This document shows positions 53,411-64,000 of a stretch of 64,000 nucleotides of DNA, piece by piece. Each line of letters starts with the position of its first letter. The stretch's first letter is position 1. Source of the stretch: Diphasiastrum complanatum. Its lineage: Eukaryota; Streptophyta; Lycopodiopsida; Lycopodiales; Lycopodiaceae. The stretch is from NCBI GenBank assembly GCA_029204225.1, contig MU832154.1:20559-84558 (forward strand). Reading direction: 5' to 3'. The translations under genes and the position numbers were made by a program. Under the pieces are notes generated by a model, which was not told the origin of the DNA, did not search any database, and worked only from the letters and a program-made list of their open reading frames with translations.

Positions 53411-56400
53411 ATTATTGCTCTTTATTTTCTACAATTAATTTTTATTTTTTCATATCCATTCCAATTAAAACACTCGCTACTTTTCATGCATCTAATAAAG
53501 CATCAATTCTAGGAGTATGATATATCTTCTTGATGGGTTATCCTCTAAGGGCTTGATAGCCAATGCACATCGTTCTTCTTAACAAGCAAATGGTGATAAA
53601 CTTTACACAATGAATCTAGGTATAAAAAGTTTGTGCACTATCTTATGCATGCTCTCTTCTCAACTGGTGTGATCTTACTACAAACAAAAAAGGATCCATT
53701 TGTTAGAGGTACTTTCATTTGCAATATCTAACAATGCCAAGCCATAACTTTGAAGAGATTTACTTTAAAAAAATGTGAGTACTACCAATATTATTCAAAT
53801 GAAAGATCCTACCTAAATGGAATCCGTAAAGGCATTCCATGAGATGTTTATCAATACCACCATTTGACCCCCTTCTAATAGTATTGAATTTCTATTATTC
53901 ATTCTTGTAGTGGTGTTTTCTCATGGGGCTCAAATTTGGAGCTATGCTGCATCTCCTCAAATTCATTATCATTCTCGTAGATGATCACAAATGTGCCTGA
54001 GGATCTGTTTTTACTCTTCATTCACTTAGGCCTAGGTTTTCATTTTTCTCTATAGATAAAATATTAACTTGGCTCTAATATCATATAGTCTCTATCTTTT
54101 ATATCATAGTTTTCTGGTTGGATTTGACACCCACAACATTGATTTGTCCTTACTAAATAGCTTTATGCTTGAAACTTTCAATGTGTTATAATGCAAATAT
54201 TTTACTTCCTTATTTTTGTAGTTGCTATTGGTATTGTCCCAATTTTTTTTAATTTTTACTATTGTTGTGTTTTTTGTTTTAAGAAACTTCATGCTTGGAT
54301 GATTCCCAAATTTATTTTGGATTTCTTACATATTTTTGCTCTAATCCAATGTTGTCCACATGGCTTCAACAATGTTGCATAGAAGCAAGTGCCAACATTT
54401 GCACCAATGTCTAGCTACAAGCATTAAATATACCTTTGCAAATGTGCCCTCTCATCAACATGATCCTTTTAAATTGACTTCCAATGTTCACATTTTTACT
54501 CTTGGAAAATTATCATTTATTGTCATGATTATTGTAGCCACTTTCACCATTCTCTCAAATCATATGGCTTGATGGCCCACTTACATGAAGAAAAAGTAAT
54601 CTACCTACCTATGTAGTATAATGCCCTCTCCATGATACAACTAACACCAACGAGATAGAAAGACAAGAGTTTAGTTGATGAAAAATAGCTTCAAGACACG
54701 ATGTGCGTGCAAAGCTACTTCAATCGCCTCAAACCATTGTGTCACGATCATCCATTGAATGTATAGGGATGATGTAGGACCTTCACCTACATAGATATCA
54801 AGGCTATGTGCTACACAATACCTAGTAAATAGAAACCGAAAAAAGGGGCACTCATATTCAAGATCATGAACATTTTCTTCCACAGATTCTTTCACCATTA
54901 AAACAAATTTAGAGAGTCCATCCTAGTATCATATCAAAATACATGGAACAATTAAAAAGACACAAAGGAATAGAACACTCAAATTTACATCAAGCATTCT
55001 CATCTGCACACTCTTTCTGTCTCTCTCACTTTATTCTTACTCTACTCTCAAAAACCTTTTGGAAAGAACTGTGAATTTTAATTTGACGAATGAGCTTGAA
55101 GCACACAAAATACAAAGAAATGAGAGCTTTTATAGTTGGGATTTCTTGTAGTGGCAATGTGCTATCATGTTTGGTCACTTGGAGTCATGAGAGGTATTTG
55201 CTGGTCCAAGAACTATGTTTGTTGATTGAAGTCATACATTGATTGAATGTGCTCCTTTAAGCACATGCAGTATGTCTATTCCTTCTCAATATCCACAACC
55301 TTTTTTATCCTCTTGTATTCATCTTTCATGTTTCACCGGATGGTATTGGAGATGAGTTGTTCAAAGTGCATATGCAATGTGGACTCCAAGGTTGAGATTT
55401 ACGTGATTGGATAAAAGGCAAGATGCATGTCTTGAAGTCACTTTGTGGTTAACTATTGTTCCAAGTGTAGAATGAAATGAGAATGATTGGGTAGCTTTGT
55501 AGTGTGTGTACAATAGATTAGTATCTTATCCATTAATGTAAGTTGGAACTTTTGGTTGGGGATAAAATAATATTCTTCAAAGCAATTATCCAAAGTTGTG
55601 AAAATGCTGAATATAAGCACAAACAAATGAATTCTCAACACCTTTTGCTACCAAGATGTTGGGACTAGCTACGTGATGTAATGGGCCTCAAGTGCCCGTT
55701 GAAAGTCTGGAGTGATATCCTAGCCTAGATATAACATTGAAAACTTACAATGCTGGCATGTGAGTTTTTCTATGACTTGATTCCAAGACAATATACACTT
55801 GATGGAGTAATATGTCAAATGTACCTACAATTTGCAAGGTCCTTATAAGAGTAAATTTTCAAGGCTCGAATAGATTTCAAAAGTATTTGGTTACACCAAT
55901 CTAGTTGGGGATAAGCTTAGCTATAATAGTTTTGGATTTGTGATTATGAAGCTTTACATTTGTGTGCATGGGCATTCATATCTCCCAAGTGCCCATCAAC
56001 TATAGATCCACTATGCAAGCTAATCAATAACATATTTTAAAGAAAAAGAGGCCTACGTACATTGACCACCATAAGCTACCATACTCCTCCCAACATTCAA
56101 GCCACACTAATTTGTGCAATAAAATGATTACCCACTTCAATTATGAAACTTCTTGATTCTCACTCTTCCAAAAGAGTTCCAATAATGGCTAAACCCCTAG
56201 CCTAAGAAAGTTCCAAAATGCCACTATTTCAAAAAATTGGCAAACGATTGTTCTCTTTCTTTTTCAAATTCAAATGTAAGTTCAGCCATAGTCTCATGGG
56301 CCTAATTAGGAATATCCCTTGTTAACCTACTTAATTTTGATTGCAAGTTAGAACTTTGTAGTCAACAATTTTGACCATAAAGATCCATGGCCTTAGAACC

Positions 56401-56956
56401 AATCATTTGGCCAGTTAACATTAAATTTAACTTCTATGTTATGTTTGAGGCACATAATCTCATAATTCTTAGTTTTTAGCATTTATTAGATTATTCTAGA
56501 AGCTTGATGCCATATTTTCTACAAGCATTATGGAGAATAAATTCATTGCACCCATGAGTAAAATCAAACCATCCTATTCATTTTCAAGGCACATCCTTGT
56601 CTTAGAAAATTTTATGCTTGAACTTTTTGTTCTTGGACCATAGAGAACATATATGTGATGAATTTATTATTTACCCATTTAAAAGTCACATACAATATCT
56701 TTCATAGTTCTCACTTCAAACCACTAAAAGAGAATACAATTTTTGTCTTTTTGTATTACATTTCATTGTCCTATATGATTTGTGAGTACATACACATATA
56801 GTAATCATATGTAATTTGTAAGGCAAGATGCATGAATTTTGGAACTTTGGACTATATTTGCTTCCATATATAGTTGGGTCAATTCTTGAAGTATGTGAAA
56901 CATCGATCATTTTATGCAAGGCAAAAATGTATTTAGTTCTATAATGTTTTGCAAAT

Positions 56957-56958
<2 letters not shown>
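53411..56958. other. Long unassigned region
   Basis: About 3.5 kb of AT-rich sequence. Small open frames (for example minus 54671-54898) have no recognisable motifs. I saw no LTR, tRNA, hairpin array or splice-consistent gene. Confidence 0.4.

Positions 56959-57042
<84 letters not shown>
56959..57042. repeat. (GA)n microsatellite
   Basis: 84 bp of perfect GA repeats. Confidence 0.98.
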
Positions 57043-57043
<1 letters not shown>

Positions 57044-57711
57044 GACATTCTCTTTTGCAATGTTTTATTGTTGAAGAATTATATGCACCAAATCCAAATA
57101 TGTCATTAACGCGATGCAAATATGATGTTTTAGATTACAATAAGGCTTCAAATGAGACAGAACATTACATAACTAATATTGATGACACCAGTTTTCAGTA
57201 TCAATATAAAAGTAAATTAATAAAATTGAGAATATATAGTTGTGGAATAAATAATACTCATGATTATGTCTTGAAGGGGTTCAACTTTTTGCTTCATGTG
57301 TCTTCTACCCAAGTCAAGCTTACACCATTGTCTCATTTAAGATCCATGTTAGAAGAATATAAGGCTCAAAGAAAATATTGTGAGTTTGATTCATGTGCCT
57401 CATTAAAATATTTGAGATTAAACATTCAAACAAATAATTTTTTGATGAACTTGATTAACATTAGTGGATGGAAAATGTACTCAACCTTGGATATGCATCT
57501 TCAACCAAACGCAATGGCCTTTTATATCAGGTGCGTGAACCTTCGAATGTTCTCCAGAATTAGGACTTTTGACAATTTGTGTAAGGTGAGAAATGTGATA
57601 TTTATTGGGACAAAACAAAAATGGAAATGGCAAATAGCCCGATGTACTGACAAGTTCCATCTCCAATTGAAAATGTTCTTTCCTCAACAAATTTTGTTCT
57701 TCAATCAATAA
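57043..57711 (+). other. Open frame after the microsatellite, doubtful
   Basis: A frame of about 220 codons stays open from the (GA)n tract to TAA at 57709 (for example SLTRCKYDVLDYNKASNE, LHVSSTQVKLTPLSHLRS, LRLNIQTNNFLMNLINIS). It is long for AT-rich noncoding DNA, but there is no domain I recognise and the only upstream ATG lies beyond the repeat. It may be a relic or chance. Confidence 0.25.
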
Positions 57712-58349
57712 ATCTAATATATATTTTTGTCAGAATGTTCTATGTTATTTCAATCCTACACGATTAATTTGTATAGGTCTCCCAACTATAATGCCATCCA
57801 GTTGAGCTTTAAACAAGTCTTTTTCGTATTGCCCCGGTTTTTACCCATCTGAGCCGTGTGTGTTGCGATTTTGTAATGTGCTAAATAAGCAACATTACGA
57901 TATTTCAATATCTTATTTTCTTGTTGTTGCCCTTTCAACTTTTTTTTCAACCGTAATACTTAGACACTCGCCTCTGACTCTGGCGCAACTTAGGCCCATC
58001 CTCTTCGACATTCTTCAGTTGTTCAATCTTTTGTAAGTACAACTGATGCCAGTTTGTTGCATGTTCTTCTAATAACTGATAATAATGGCGTACAAACTAC
58101 ATATCATAAGCTAATCTTGGTAAAAAAACACTCGTTTGCTATAGAAAATTCCTCAATGCCTCATCATCAGCAAAAGAAGACTCTCTCTCAACTATAGTGG
58201 TATCAACTTTCTGTCTGTAGAATCCCATCTGCAACAATCTGCTGAGCTTTTGCCCCATCAATCTGGTCTCTAGTGGAATCGCCAATCAGCGCATCTCCCA
58301 TTGTGCCATCTGTTAAATGCCTTGATTTCATAGGACTGAATTTCACCTT
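57712..58349 (-). other. Decayed sequence flanking gypsy J
   Basis: Minus-strand stretches such as YYQLLEEHATNWHQLY then LQKIEQLKNVEEDGPKL look like worn coding sequence downstream of the J integrase zinc region. No family assigned. Confidence 0.35.
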
Positions 58350-59930
58350 TGTTGTTGACAAGCGTCATAGTTTCTGCAATAAGCAGCAACATCTTTCCAA
58401 ATCGTCGGCCACCAAAATCCAGCTTGGAAAATTTTTTGTACTGTGATCTTGGAGGCTAAATGCCCACCCGCAGATCCAATCGACAATGTTGAGATGTTTT
58501 AAAATGATCGGAAAACTACCCACTGTCAAAAAAACTAAATGGATTCGCGTACCAGGAATTCATAATTGGTTCTAATGCAAATAAATGCGCATCAGACATT
58601 TCATCAACACCTTCCTCAATCATGCATGTACGAATACGGGACAGCTGATCCACAATGGTATGGACCCTCCCAAGTCTAAATCAACAGGATGGATTTCCAA
58701 TGAGATTCTTCCCTGGTGTGTTTGCAACTGAATTCTACAACCTTCAATGGAATACTAACTAAGTGAGTGGCCTAGTCATGAACAACTTTAGCACCTCTCA
58801 ACCATGGTCATCCTAACAATACTGGATAAACATTGGGTCCAGTTGGTTAATGCATAACAACAAAATTCAATAAAAACATCATTCCTTTAATTTGAACAAG
58901 AACATTGCATATTTCCTCCACCAGAGAATCTCGCGTTTGGTTCATCATGTGAATTACCAACTGGCTTTTCTAAAATTAATCAAAGTTTTGTACATGTCCT
59001 CAGACATAATGTTAATGCCTACACCACCATCAATCTATACACCATAAATTTTAATATCTTGAATCACAATCTCTAATGTAGGAACAATATCTTGTTCCAC
59101 AAGTTGTACAATAGTATTAAATTGTGTCAAAGACATCACATGAGGCTGCTGGACCTCGACAATTTAGCACGTATAAAATCTGCTAAATAGGGAGCAATCT
59201 CAATTAGCTGGCCCACTGTCACTTGAAACTTATAATTGCTAACAAAGTGAACAAAATTTGGTGTGCAACACTGTCAACTAACTCCGAGAAAGAATTTGGT
59301 CCTTGATGCCTTTGAAGTTGTTGCAACACCTCCTCGGTGACATTTGCCATCTGATCCACATCACTATGAGATGTATAACTTGATCAATATCATCGATCAA
59401 CACATCATTTCGTACCTCTTTACCCTTATCTTTATTCCGAGTAACTACTTGAACATCAACAAGAACTGATTCTTCCACATTAATAATTTGTACATGTCTC
59501 TCCCAAGACTTCGAGATGACAAATCTTGGAGAAGCGCACTATTGTCTCAGGATTCAAATCCACTGAGATAGAAGTCAAAGACTTCTCTATATCACCCAAT
59601 AGCGGTACTTCTATAATCTGCTGATGAAATTCAATTTCATGAATTGCAAGCTTATACATAATCCCATGGATCGAGGTCTGAAGTTATCCAAGGAGCAATG
59701 CCCTTAGACCAATGAGGATAAGGTTGAAATGAAGGGATACCCATATCAACTCTATTATCAGGTCCCTGATGTATGCAATGATCTCGACCAAGACAAATCT
59801 TGCATACGCCATCAGTTCCTTGAGTCAGTACATGACCAATCCTGGCATGATTCGCTGGAAAGCTCTTATCAGAGTAATTAGATATGTATGAGCTACTATT
59901 GACTTTTGTATCTGCTATGGTGATGATAAT
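58350..59930 (-). pseudogene. Gypsy relic J: gag end, protease, integrase zinc region
   Basis: Heavily decayed. From 59930: ARIGHVLTQGTDGVCKICLG (possible zinc knuckle region), then a protease with IDGGVGINIMSEDMYKT and YPVLLGWPWLRGAKVVHD. An RNase H-integrase spacer follows (DQLSRIRTCMIEEGVDEM, DAHLFALEPIMNSWYA), then the integrase zinc region AGGHLASKITVQKIFQAG, FWWPTIWKDVAAYCRNYD and ACQQ. The RT and RNase H that should lie between protease and spacer are missing. The IDGG protease site resembles that of the gypsy segment at 23705. Confidence 0.7.
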
Positions 59931-60425
59931 CCATCTAATGTCCATATTCTTCATGGATATACCGATGCAAATTGGGCAGGCGATATCGACACTGAAAAAT
60001 TGACTTCCTGATTTGTCTTCTTGTTCAACAATGATTCAATATCTTGGAACAATCGAAAACAAACCTCCATTGCAATGTCATCTACAAAATTTGAATACAT
60101 TGCAGCGTCTCAAGCCACCAAAGAGACAATTTGGTTGAGAAATTTACTATCCAATATTGGTCTCAGATAGTCTGTTCCAACAATGATACAATCTGACAAT
60201 CAGAGTGCTATTGAATTATCAATCCGTCCTGGATTTCACTCTAGGAGCAAGCACGTCGAAATCAGATATCACTACATCAAAAACAAGATACTCAACAAGG
60301 AGGTAAGTCTGAAATTTTGCAGACCCAATACATGGCAGAGAAATTGAATCAAGAAGCACACAAGAATTTTTGTGCTATCTTGAATTTACAAATTAAGGCA
60401 TTCAAGGATCCATATTAGGGGGGGT
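59931..60425 (+). pseudogene. Copia RNase H relic K
   Basis: Plus-strand translation gives HGYTDANWAGDIDTEKLTS, SIAMSSTKFEYIAASQATK, ETIWLRNLLSNIGLR, MIQSDNQSAIELSIRPGFH, SRSKHVEIRYHYIKNKIL and NKEVSLKFC: the copia RNase H domain with two stops. It abuts gypsy J near 59930. A purine run ATTAGGGGGGGTT ends at 60425, fitting a polypurine tract. Confidence 0.85.
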
Positions 60426-60777
60426 TGTTGGATTTCTATGCTCTCCATCCCTATATCTCTGCTAATCTAGATCCATTCACTAGCTGTTGTAAATACTTGT
60501 ATAGTCGCATACTCTACATAAATACACTTGTTTTCTAATAGTCTGTAGAAATACAAAGAAATTGATGACAATGTTCTAACGACTGCCGACATATCGGGGA
60601 AGCCCGACTTGGCCGACATATCGAGGAGTCCAACTTGTCGACTTATTCTTTTAATCAGTTAACCATGTGTATATATACATCGACTTATCAGTTGCTTCGG
60701 CTAAGCTCCATGGATAAGCTCCACAAACACTGAACATCCAGAGCACAATTGTTTTGTTCTTTCTCTTTGTTATCACA
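60426..60777 (+). repeat. LTR of copia K
   Basis: 352 bp from TGTTGGATTTC to TATCACA following the PPT. It is followed by TAGTATCGTC, which resembles a worn Met-tRNA PBS (TGGTATC...). The 3' limit rests on that and on the CA end only. Confidence 0.6.
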
Positions 60778-61049
60778 TAGTATCGTCTCAGGAAGAACGT
60801 GACTCTATCTGCATTCAGACTGTATTTTCTACACGACTAAATATATCAATGTTCCAAGTAATATAGATCGTGTATGCTGAATGCTTACTTCATTTATGTT
60901 CAGATAGATTTATACTCGCAGATAAACTTATTTGTAGATTAAACTATTCATGTGACTGATAGCATACGTTGATTTGTCATTCTAATCACCTCACCTAAAA
61001 TGCTTCCGCAAAGCTTAATCTATAATCAAGATATTTTGTGCATGGCTAT
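60778..61049. other. Spacer between K and L
   Basis: No gene or repeat recognised. Confidence 0.4.
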
Positions 61050-61862
61050 GGAATCAATCTTGTCGATCCGGTGACTTCGAAGTTGTGATCAAGTAAGGCA
61101 GACTTTGATCTGTCCAAGTTGGTCTGAATTCGATAGACGTAGTTGCATGCATCGAGGATTTCGCTCGCCTCGCTATATTGCGATGGGCCTTCATTTTTGC
61201 TCAGGAACAAGCAGCCTTGGTTATCATTTAGCAACTACATCTCATCAGCTATGACACCCAATTCGTCCATCAGGTTCTTCATCCAAACATATTCCTTTGC
61301 AGCATGACAGACCCCCATGTACTCGGCTTCAGTTGATGACAGTGTCGTTGATGCCTATTTCTTACAGTTCCAGCTCACACATCTTTCTCTTACCATGAAT
61401 ACATATCCGCCTGTGGACCTCCTGTCATCTTGATCCCCTACCCAGTCTGAATCAGCATACTCTAGCACCACCTTGTTTGTCTTCCTAAATACCAGTCCAA
61501 AATCCTTGGTTTCCTTCAGGTATTTGATCACCCTCTTACCTGCCTCCCAGTGTTCTTCACTTGTATCCGTTAGAAATTGATTGAGCTTCGTCATTGTCGT
61601 TGCAATGACCGGGTGCTTATCATGTCATACATCATGATCCTACCAATCCCCTATAAGGACGTTGGCACATCTCTTCCCTCTCTTGCTGACTTGTAGGGCA
61701 TATCTCCAAGCTCAACCTAATGCTTGGATCTAAAGGGGTGCTCATAAGTGCTTCTTGCATTCTGAATTTCTTGACGATGTATCTTATGAACTTTTTCTGC
61801 CCCATCTAGGTCACCCCTTTTTCTCTGTCTCTCTTGACTTGAATTCCCAAGCAGTAATGTAT
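61050..61862 (-). pseudogene. Copia L late RT and RNase H
   Basis: Minus-strand translation: IHYCLGIQVKRDREKG, FIRYIVKKFRMQEALM, PYRGLVGS (end of RT), MTKLNQFLTDTSEEHWEAG, VIKYLKETKDFGLVF, YADSDWVGDQDDRRSTGGY, a TAG at 61355 where Gln is invariant (SKKQ), STTLSSTEAEYMGVCHA and LLNDNQGCLFLSKNEG. The catalytic YVDD box and everything before it in pol are missing; upstream lies gag of the same strand. Confidence 0.88.
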
Positions 61863-62850
61863 TTCTCCCATATCCTTCATTTCATACCCTTACCATAAGC
61901 GCGATGTTCTTCTCCTTTTCTTCTGCCTCAACCAGATTCGCTTGGGCTTTTCTACGCTTCCGCATGTCCTCCGCTTTCTTCCTGCGTTCCCCTGCCTATG
62001 TGGCCTATGATGTTGCAATAATAGCTGACCATGTTCTTTCTCCTCTATGCCTTGTCAAGATAGTTGGATTTCTTGTTTCACCATTCTGAGTTTCCAGGCT
62101 TCTCCTCCTATTCTTGACTCGTGCCTCCAATCCTTTTTCCTGATTCCTACTTATGTGCCAGGTTTGTCTATGCAAGTCTACCTATCAGAGCATATTCATC
62201 GGTCCCTGGCATGCTCTTCCTTCTTTCTTCCTCCTGGAGCAACCTCTGAGTCAGATAGCCGATCTCCAAATCCTCCACTTTGCACCCCTCCAGTATCGTG
62301 ATCAGCGGCTCATAGGATGTCGGCAGGCTCCCTAATATGGTGAAAACCAAATGCGTTTTTTTCCACTGGTGCTCCTGCCGATTCTAATTGTCTGGCTATG
62401 CTCTTTATTTTTTTTCAAATGCACACTCAAAGGATCGTCTTCTGCCATCCTTGCAATTGCTAATTTCCTCGCAACAACAGGATGTTGGTGACGGTTTTTC
62501 CTTCATATATGTTGTTCAGCGTGTCCTACACCTCCTTGGCTATAGTCACATCCTACATCTGCGCTATTGGCGTCTCTCCCATCATCTGATCATAGCTTTA
62601 TGCTCATGCATGTCAAACAGCTTCCCTGCTCCTTCATCGATCGGAACTCCTTCCGCTTCTACTTGCAGCTTCTTCTTTGATCCCTCCACAATCTCCCACA
62701 GCATTTTCTCCATGAGGATCATCCTCATTTTCCATCTCTAGAGTGAATACCCCGACGCTCATTCCAGCTTCTTTATGGTTCTGATTTCTGTCCGATTCTC
62801 CATCCTTCGCTACTTGTAGCTTTCTTTCAATCGATCTTTCTCGAATCCAC
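61863..62850 (-). pseudogene. Copia L gag
   Basis: Worn minus-strand frames: RMRMILMEKMLWEIVEGSK, then NNIYEGKTVTNILLLRGKL, MAEDDPLSVHLKKIKSIA, VFTILGSLPTSYEPLIT, LEIGYLTQRLLQEEERRK, and a degenerate knuckle YYCNIIGHIGRGTQEE. This is copia Gag with several frameshifts and stops. It lies immediately upstream of the late RT/RNase H of the same strand, so protease, integrase and most of RT were deleted between them. Confidence 0.8.
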
Positions 62851-63243
62851 AGTGGTCGCACGTGTGGGCCCGTAACCTTGGTGAGACATGATTAGAACAA
62901 GGACAAAGAATCTAGCTTTTAATTTTACTTTACACAGTCAAATCAATCAACTCAATCACATCAGAAAGACAGAATGATCAATGCAAACTACAATAGCAAA
63001 AAGCATAAGCGCCACACGGCAATTTCGATCATTATATCACATCCTGCGTACTTTTGCCAAAAAGGATCAGCCCCCCTTTTCACATCAAGATCGTACAAAA
63101 ATTTGGGTCACTAGCCCCTAAACTCTTAACTGCTAAACTCTACTTCACATGACTCAGATCCTAACAAACTCTGGGGGCTATAAAATGCCCAATGTGAAAC
63201 CCAATTCACAAACCCACAGGTGCCCAAAAGACGTTAATAAAGC
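62851..63243. other. Unassigned sequence
   Basis: No gene recognised. Could hold the leader of copia L, but no PBS or LTR boundary is visible. Confidence 0.4.
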
Positions 63244-63251
63244 TTTCTCTC

Positions 63252-63284
<33 letters not shown>

Positions 63285-63355
63285 TCTCTCTCATCTCTCT
63301 CCTCTCCTCTCTCTCCTCCTCTCTCCTCACTCTCCTCTCTCTCTCTCCTCTCCTC
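63244..63355. repeat. (CT)n and CTC-rich tract
   Basis: CT runs broken by CA and CC, grading into CTCCTCTC units. Confidence 0.95.
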
Positions 63356-64000
63356 TGCCCTTGGCCCTTAACCCTTGTCCCGTAAACCTTGGCCCTTAAC
63401 CCTTGTCTCTTGGACCTTAACCCTTAGACCCTTGCCCTTGGACCTTAACCTCTTAAACCTTTACCCTCGTCTCCTTCTCCCTTGGCCCTTGGCCCTTAAC
63501 CCTTAACCCTTGTCCTTTAATCCTTGGTCCTTAGCCATTTATCCTTGACCCTTTGGCCCCTTAGCTCTATATCCCTTAGCCCTTACACCTTGGCCCTTGG
63601 ACCTTAACTCTTAGCTCTTGATCCTTGGCCCTTGGCCCTTAGCCTTTCACCATTGGCCCTTAGTGCTTCGCCCTTGGCCCTTAACCTTTAACCCTTGGCC
63701 TTTAACCCTTAGCCCTAAATCCTAAACCCTTGATCCTTGGTCCTTTGACCTTAACCTCTTAGTCCTTGGAACTTAACCCTAAACCCTAAACCCTAACCCT
63801 AAACCATAAACCATAAACCCTAAACTCTAAGCCCTTAGCCCTAAACCCTAAGCCTTAAAACCTAAACCCTAAACCCTAAACCATTGGCCTTTAATCCTAA
63901 GCCCTAAACTCCTAAACTCTAAATCCTAAACCCTAAACTCGAAATCCAAAACTCTAAGCCCTGAGCCCTAAGCCCTTAGCCCTAAATCCTAAGCCCTAAA
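63356..64000 (+). repeat. Degenerate to canonical telomere-type repeats
   Basis: About 640 bp of 7-bp related units. The left part is dominated by CCCTTGG, CCCTTAA and CCTTGGA variants; from about 63700 the plant telomere unit CCCTAAA appears and recurs about a dozen times, with CCCTAAG, CCATAAA and CCTTAAC variants mixed in. The array runs off the window's right edge. The strand is opposite to that expected for a right-hand chromosome end, so it is probably interstitial or the inner edge of a larger array. Confidence 0.9.

Noticed and set aside
63356-64000. A chromosome end at the right edge of the window
   Set aside because: The CCCTAAA strand is opposite to that of a right-hand telomere, and the array is too degenerate to be an active end.

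Overview
The window is a piece of a repeat-rich plant nuclear genome. It holds one recognisable intact host gene, an eight-exon peroxisomal catalase on the minus strand (coding exons between 42252 and 35179). Almost everything else is LTR retrotransposon material of the Ty1/copia and Ty3/gypsy superfamilies, mostly broken. A plant source is supported by the plant-type catalase (492 codons, GT-AG introns), copia primer-binding sites matching initiator Met-tRNA (TGGTATCAGAGC), long (GA)n/(CT)n microsatellites, and plant-type CCCTAAA telomere-like repeats at the right end. I cannot name the species; long introns and dense TEs suggest a large genome.

Layout. 1-4.4 kb: noncoding sequence, a 123-bp (GA)n tract, a gypsy gag fragment and a decayed unknown ORF. 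4.6-11.4 kb: a decayed minus-strand copia element (D) with its 5' LTR and PBS, an older minus-strand copia pol fragment (M), an inverted extra copy of D's LTR, and an open frame starting with a copia IN-RT linker. 12.7-18.3 kb: element A, a structurally perfect LTR element (647-bp LTRs identical by eye, 5-bp target duplication, PBS, PPT) that encodes only a copia Gag fused to about 750 unrecognised residues. 19.5-29.8 kb: a series of chimeras. The 5' LTR and gag of an A-related element (B) are fused to the 3' end of copia C; next comes a gypsy gag-protease segment, then the interior of C and its 3' LTR. 29.8-34.4 kb: an unknown minus-strand ORF, copia pol fragment E, and a minus-strand relic (O) of the same gypsy family.

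34.4-42.8 kb: catalase and its flanks. The 3.2-kb first intron carries two copies of a hairpin-forming repeat. 43-45.5 kb: a duplicated (CT)n-linked repeat and unassigned sequence. 45.5-50.9 kb: minus-strand gypsy G, whose reverse transcriptase was removed by an in-frame deletion, interrupted by plus-strand copia F. 51.6-53.4 kb: copia gag-PR fragment H (the half missing from B) and a copia 3' end (I). 53.4-58.3 kb: mostly unassigned. 58.3-62.9 kb: gypsy J, copia K with its LTR, and copia L in which gag is joined directly to late RT/RNase H. 63.2-64 kb: a (CT)n tract grading into degenerate and then canonical telomere-type repeats.

The main candidate for something new is element A. It has clear marks of recent transposition, no protease, integrase or reverse transcriptase, and a single long intact ORF whose last three quarters match nothing I recognise. 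Fragments B and H come from a related gag lineage that would be the natural autonomous helper. The second candidate is the composite 21.4-29.8 kb, in which two copies of one copia LTR enclose gypsy gag-protease plus copia gag-pol.
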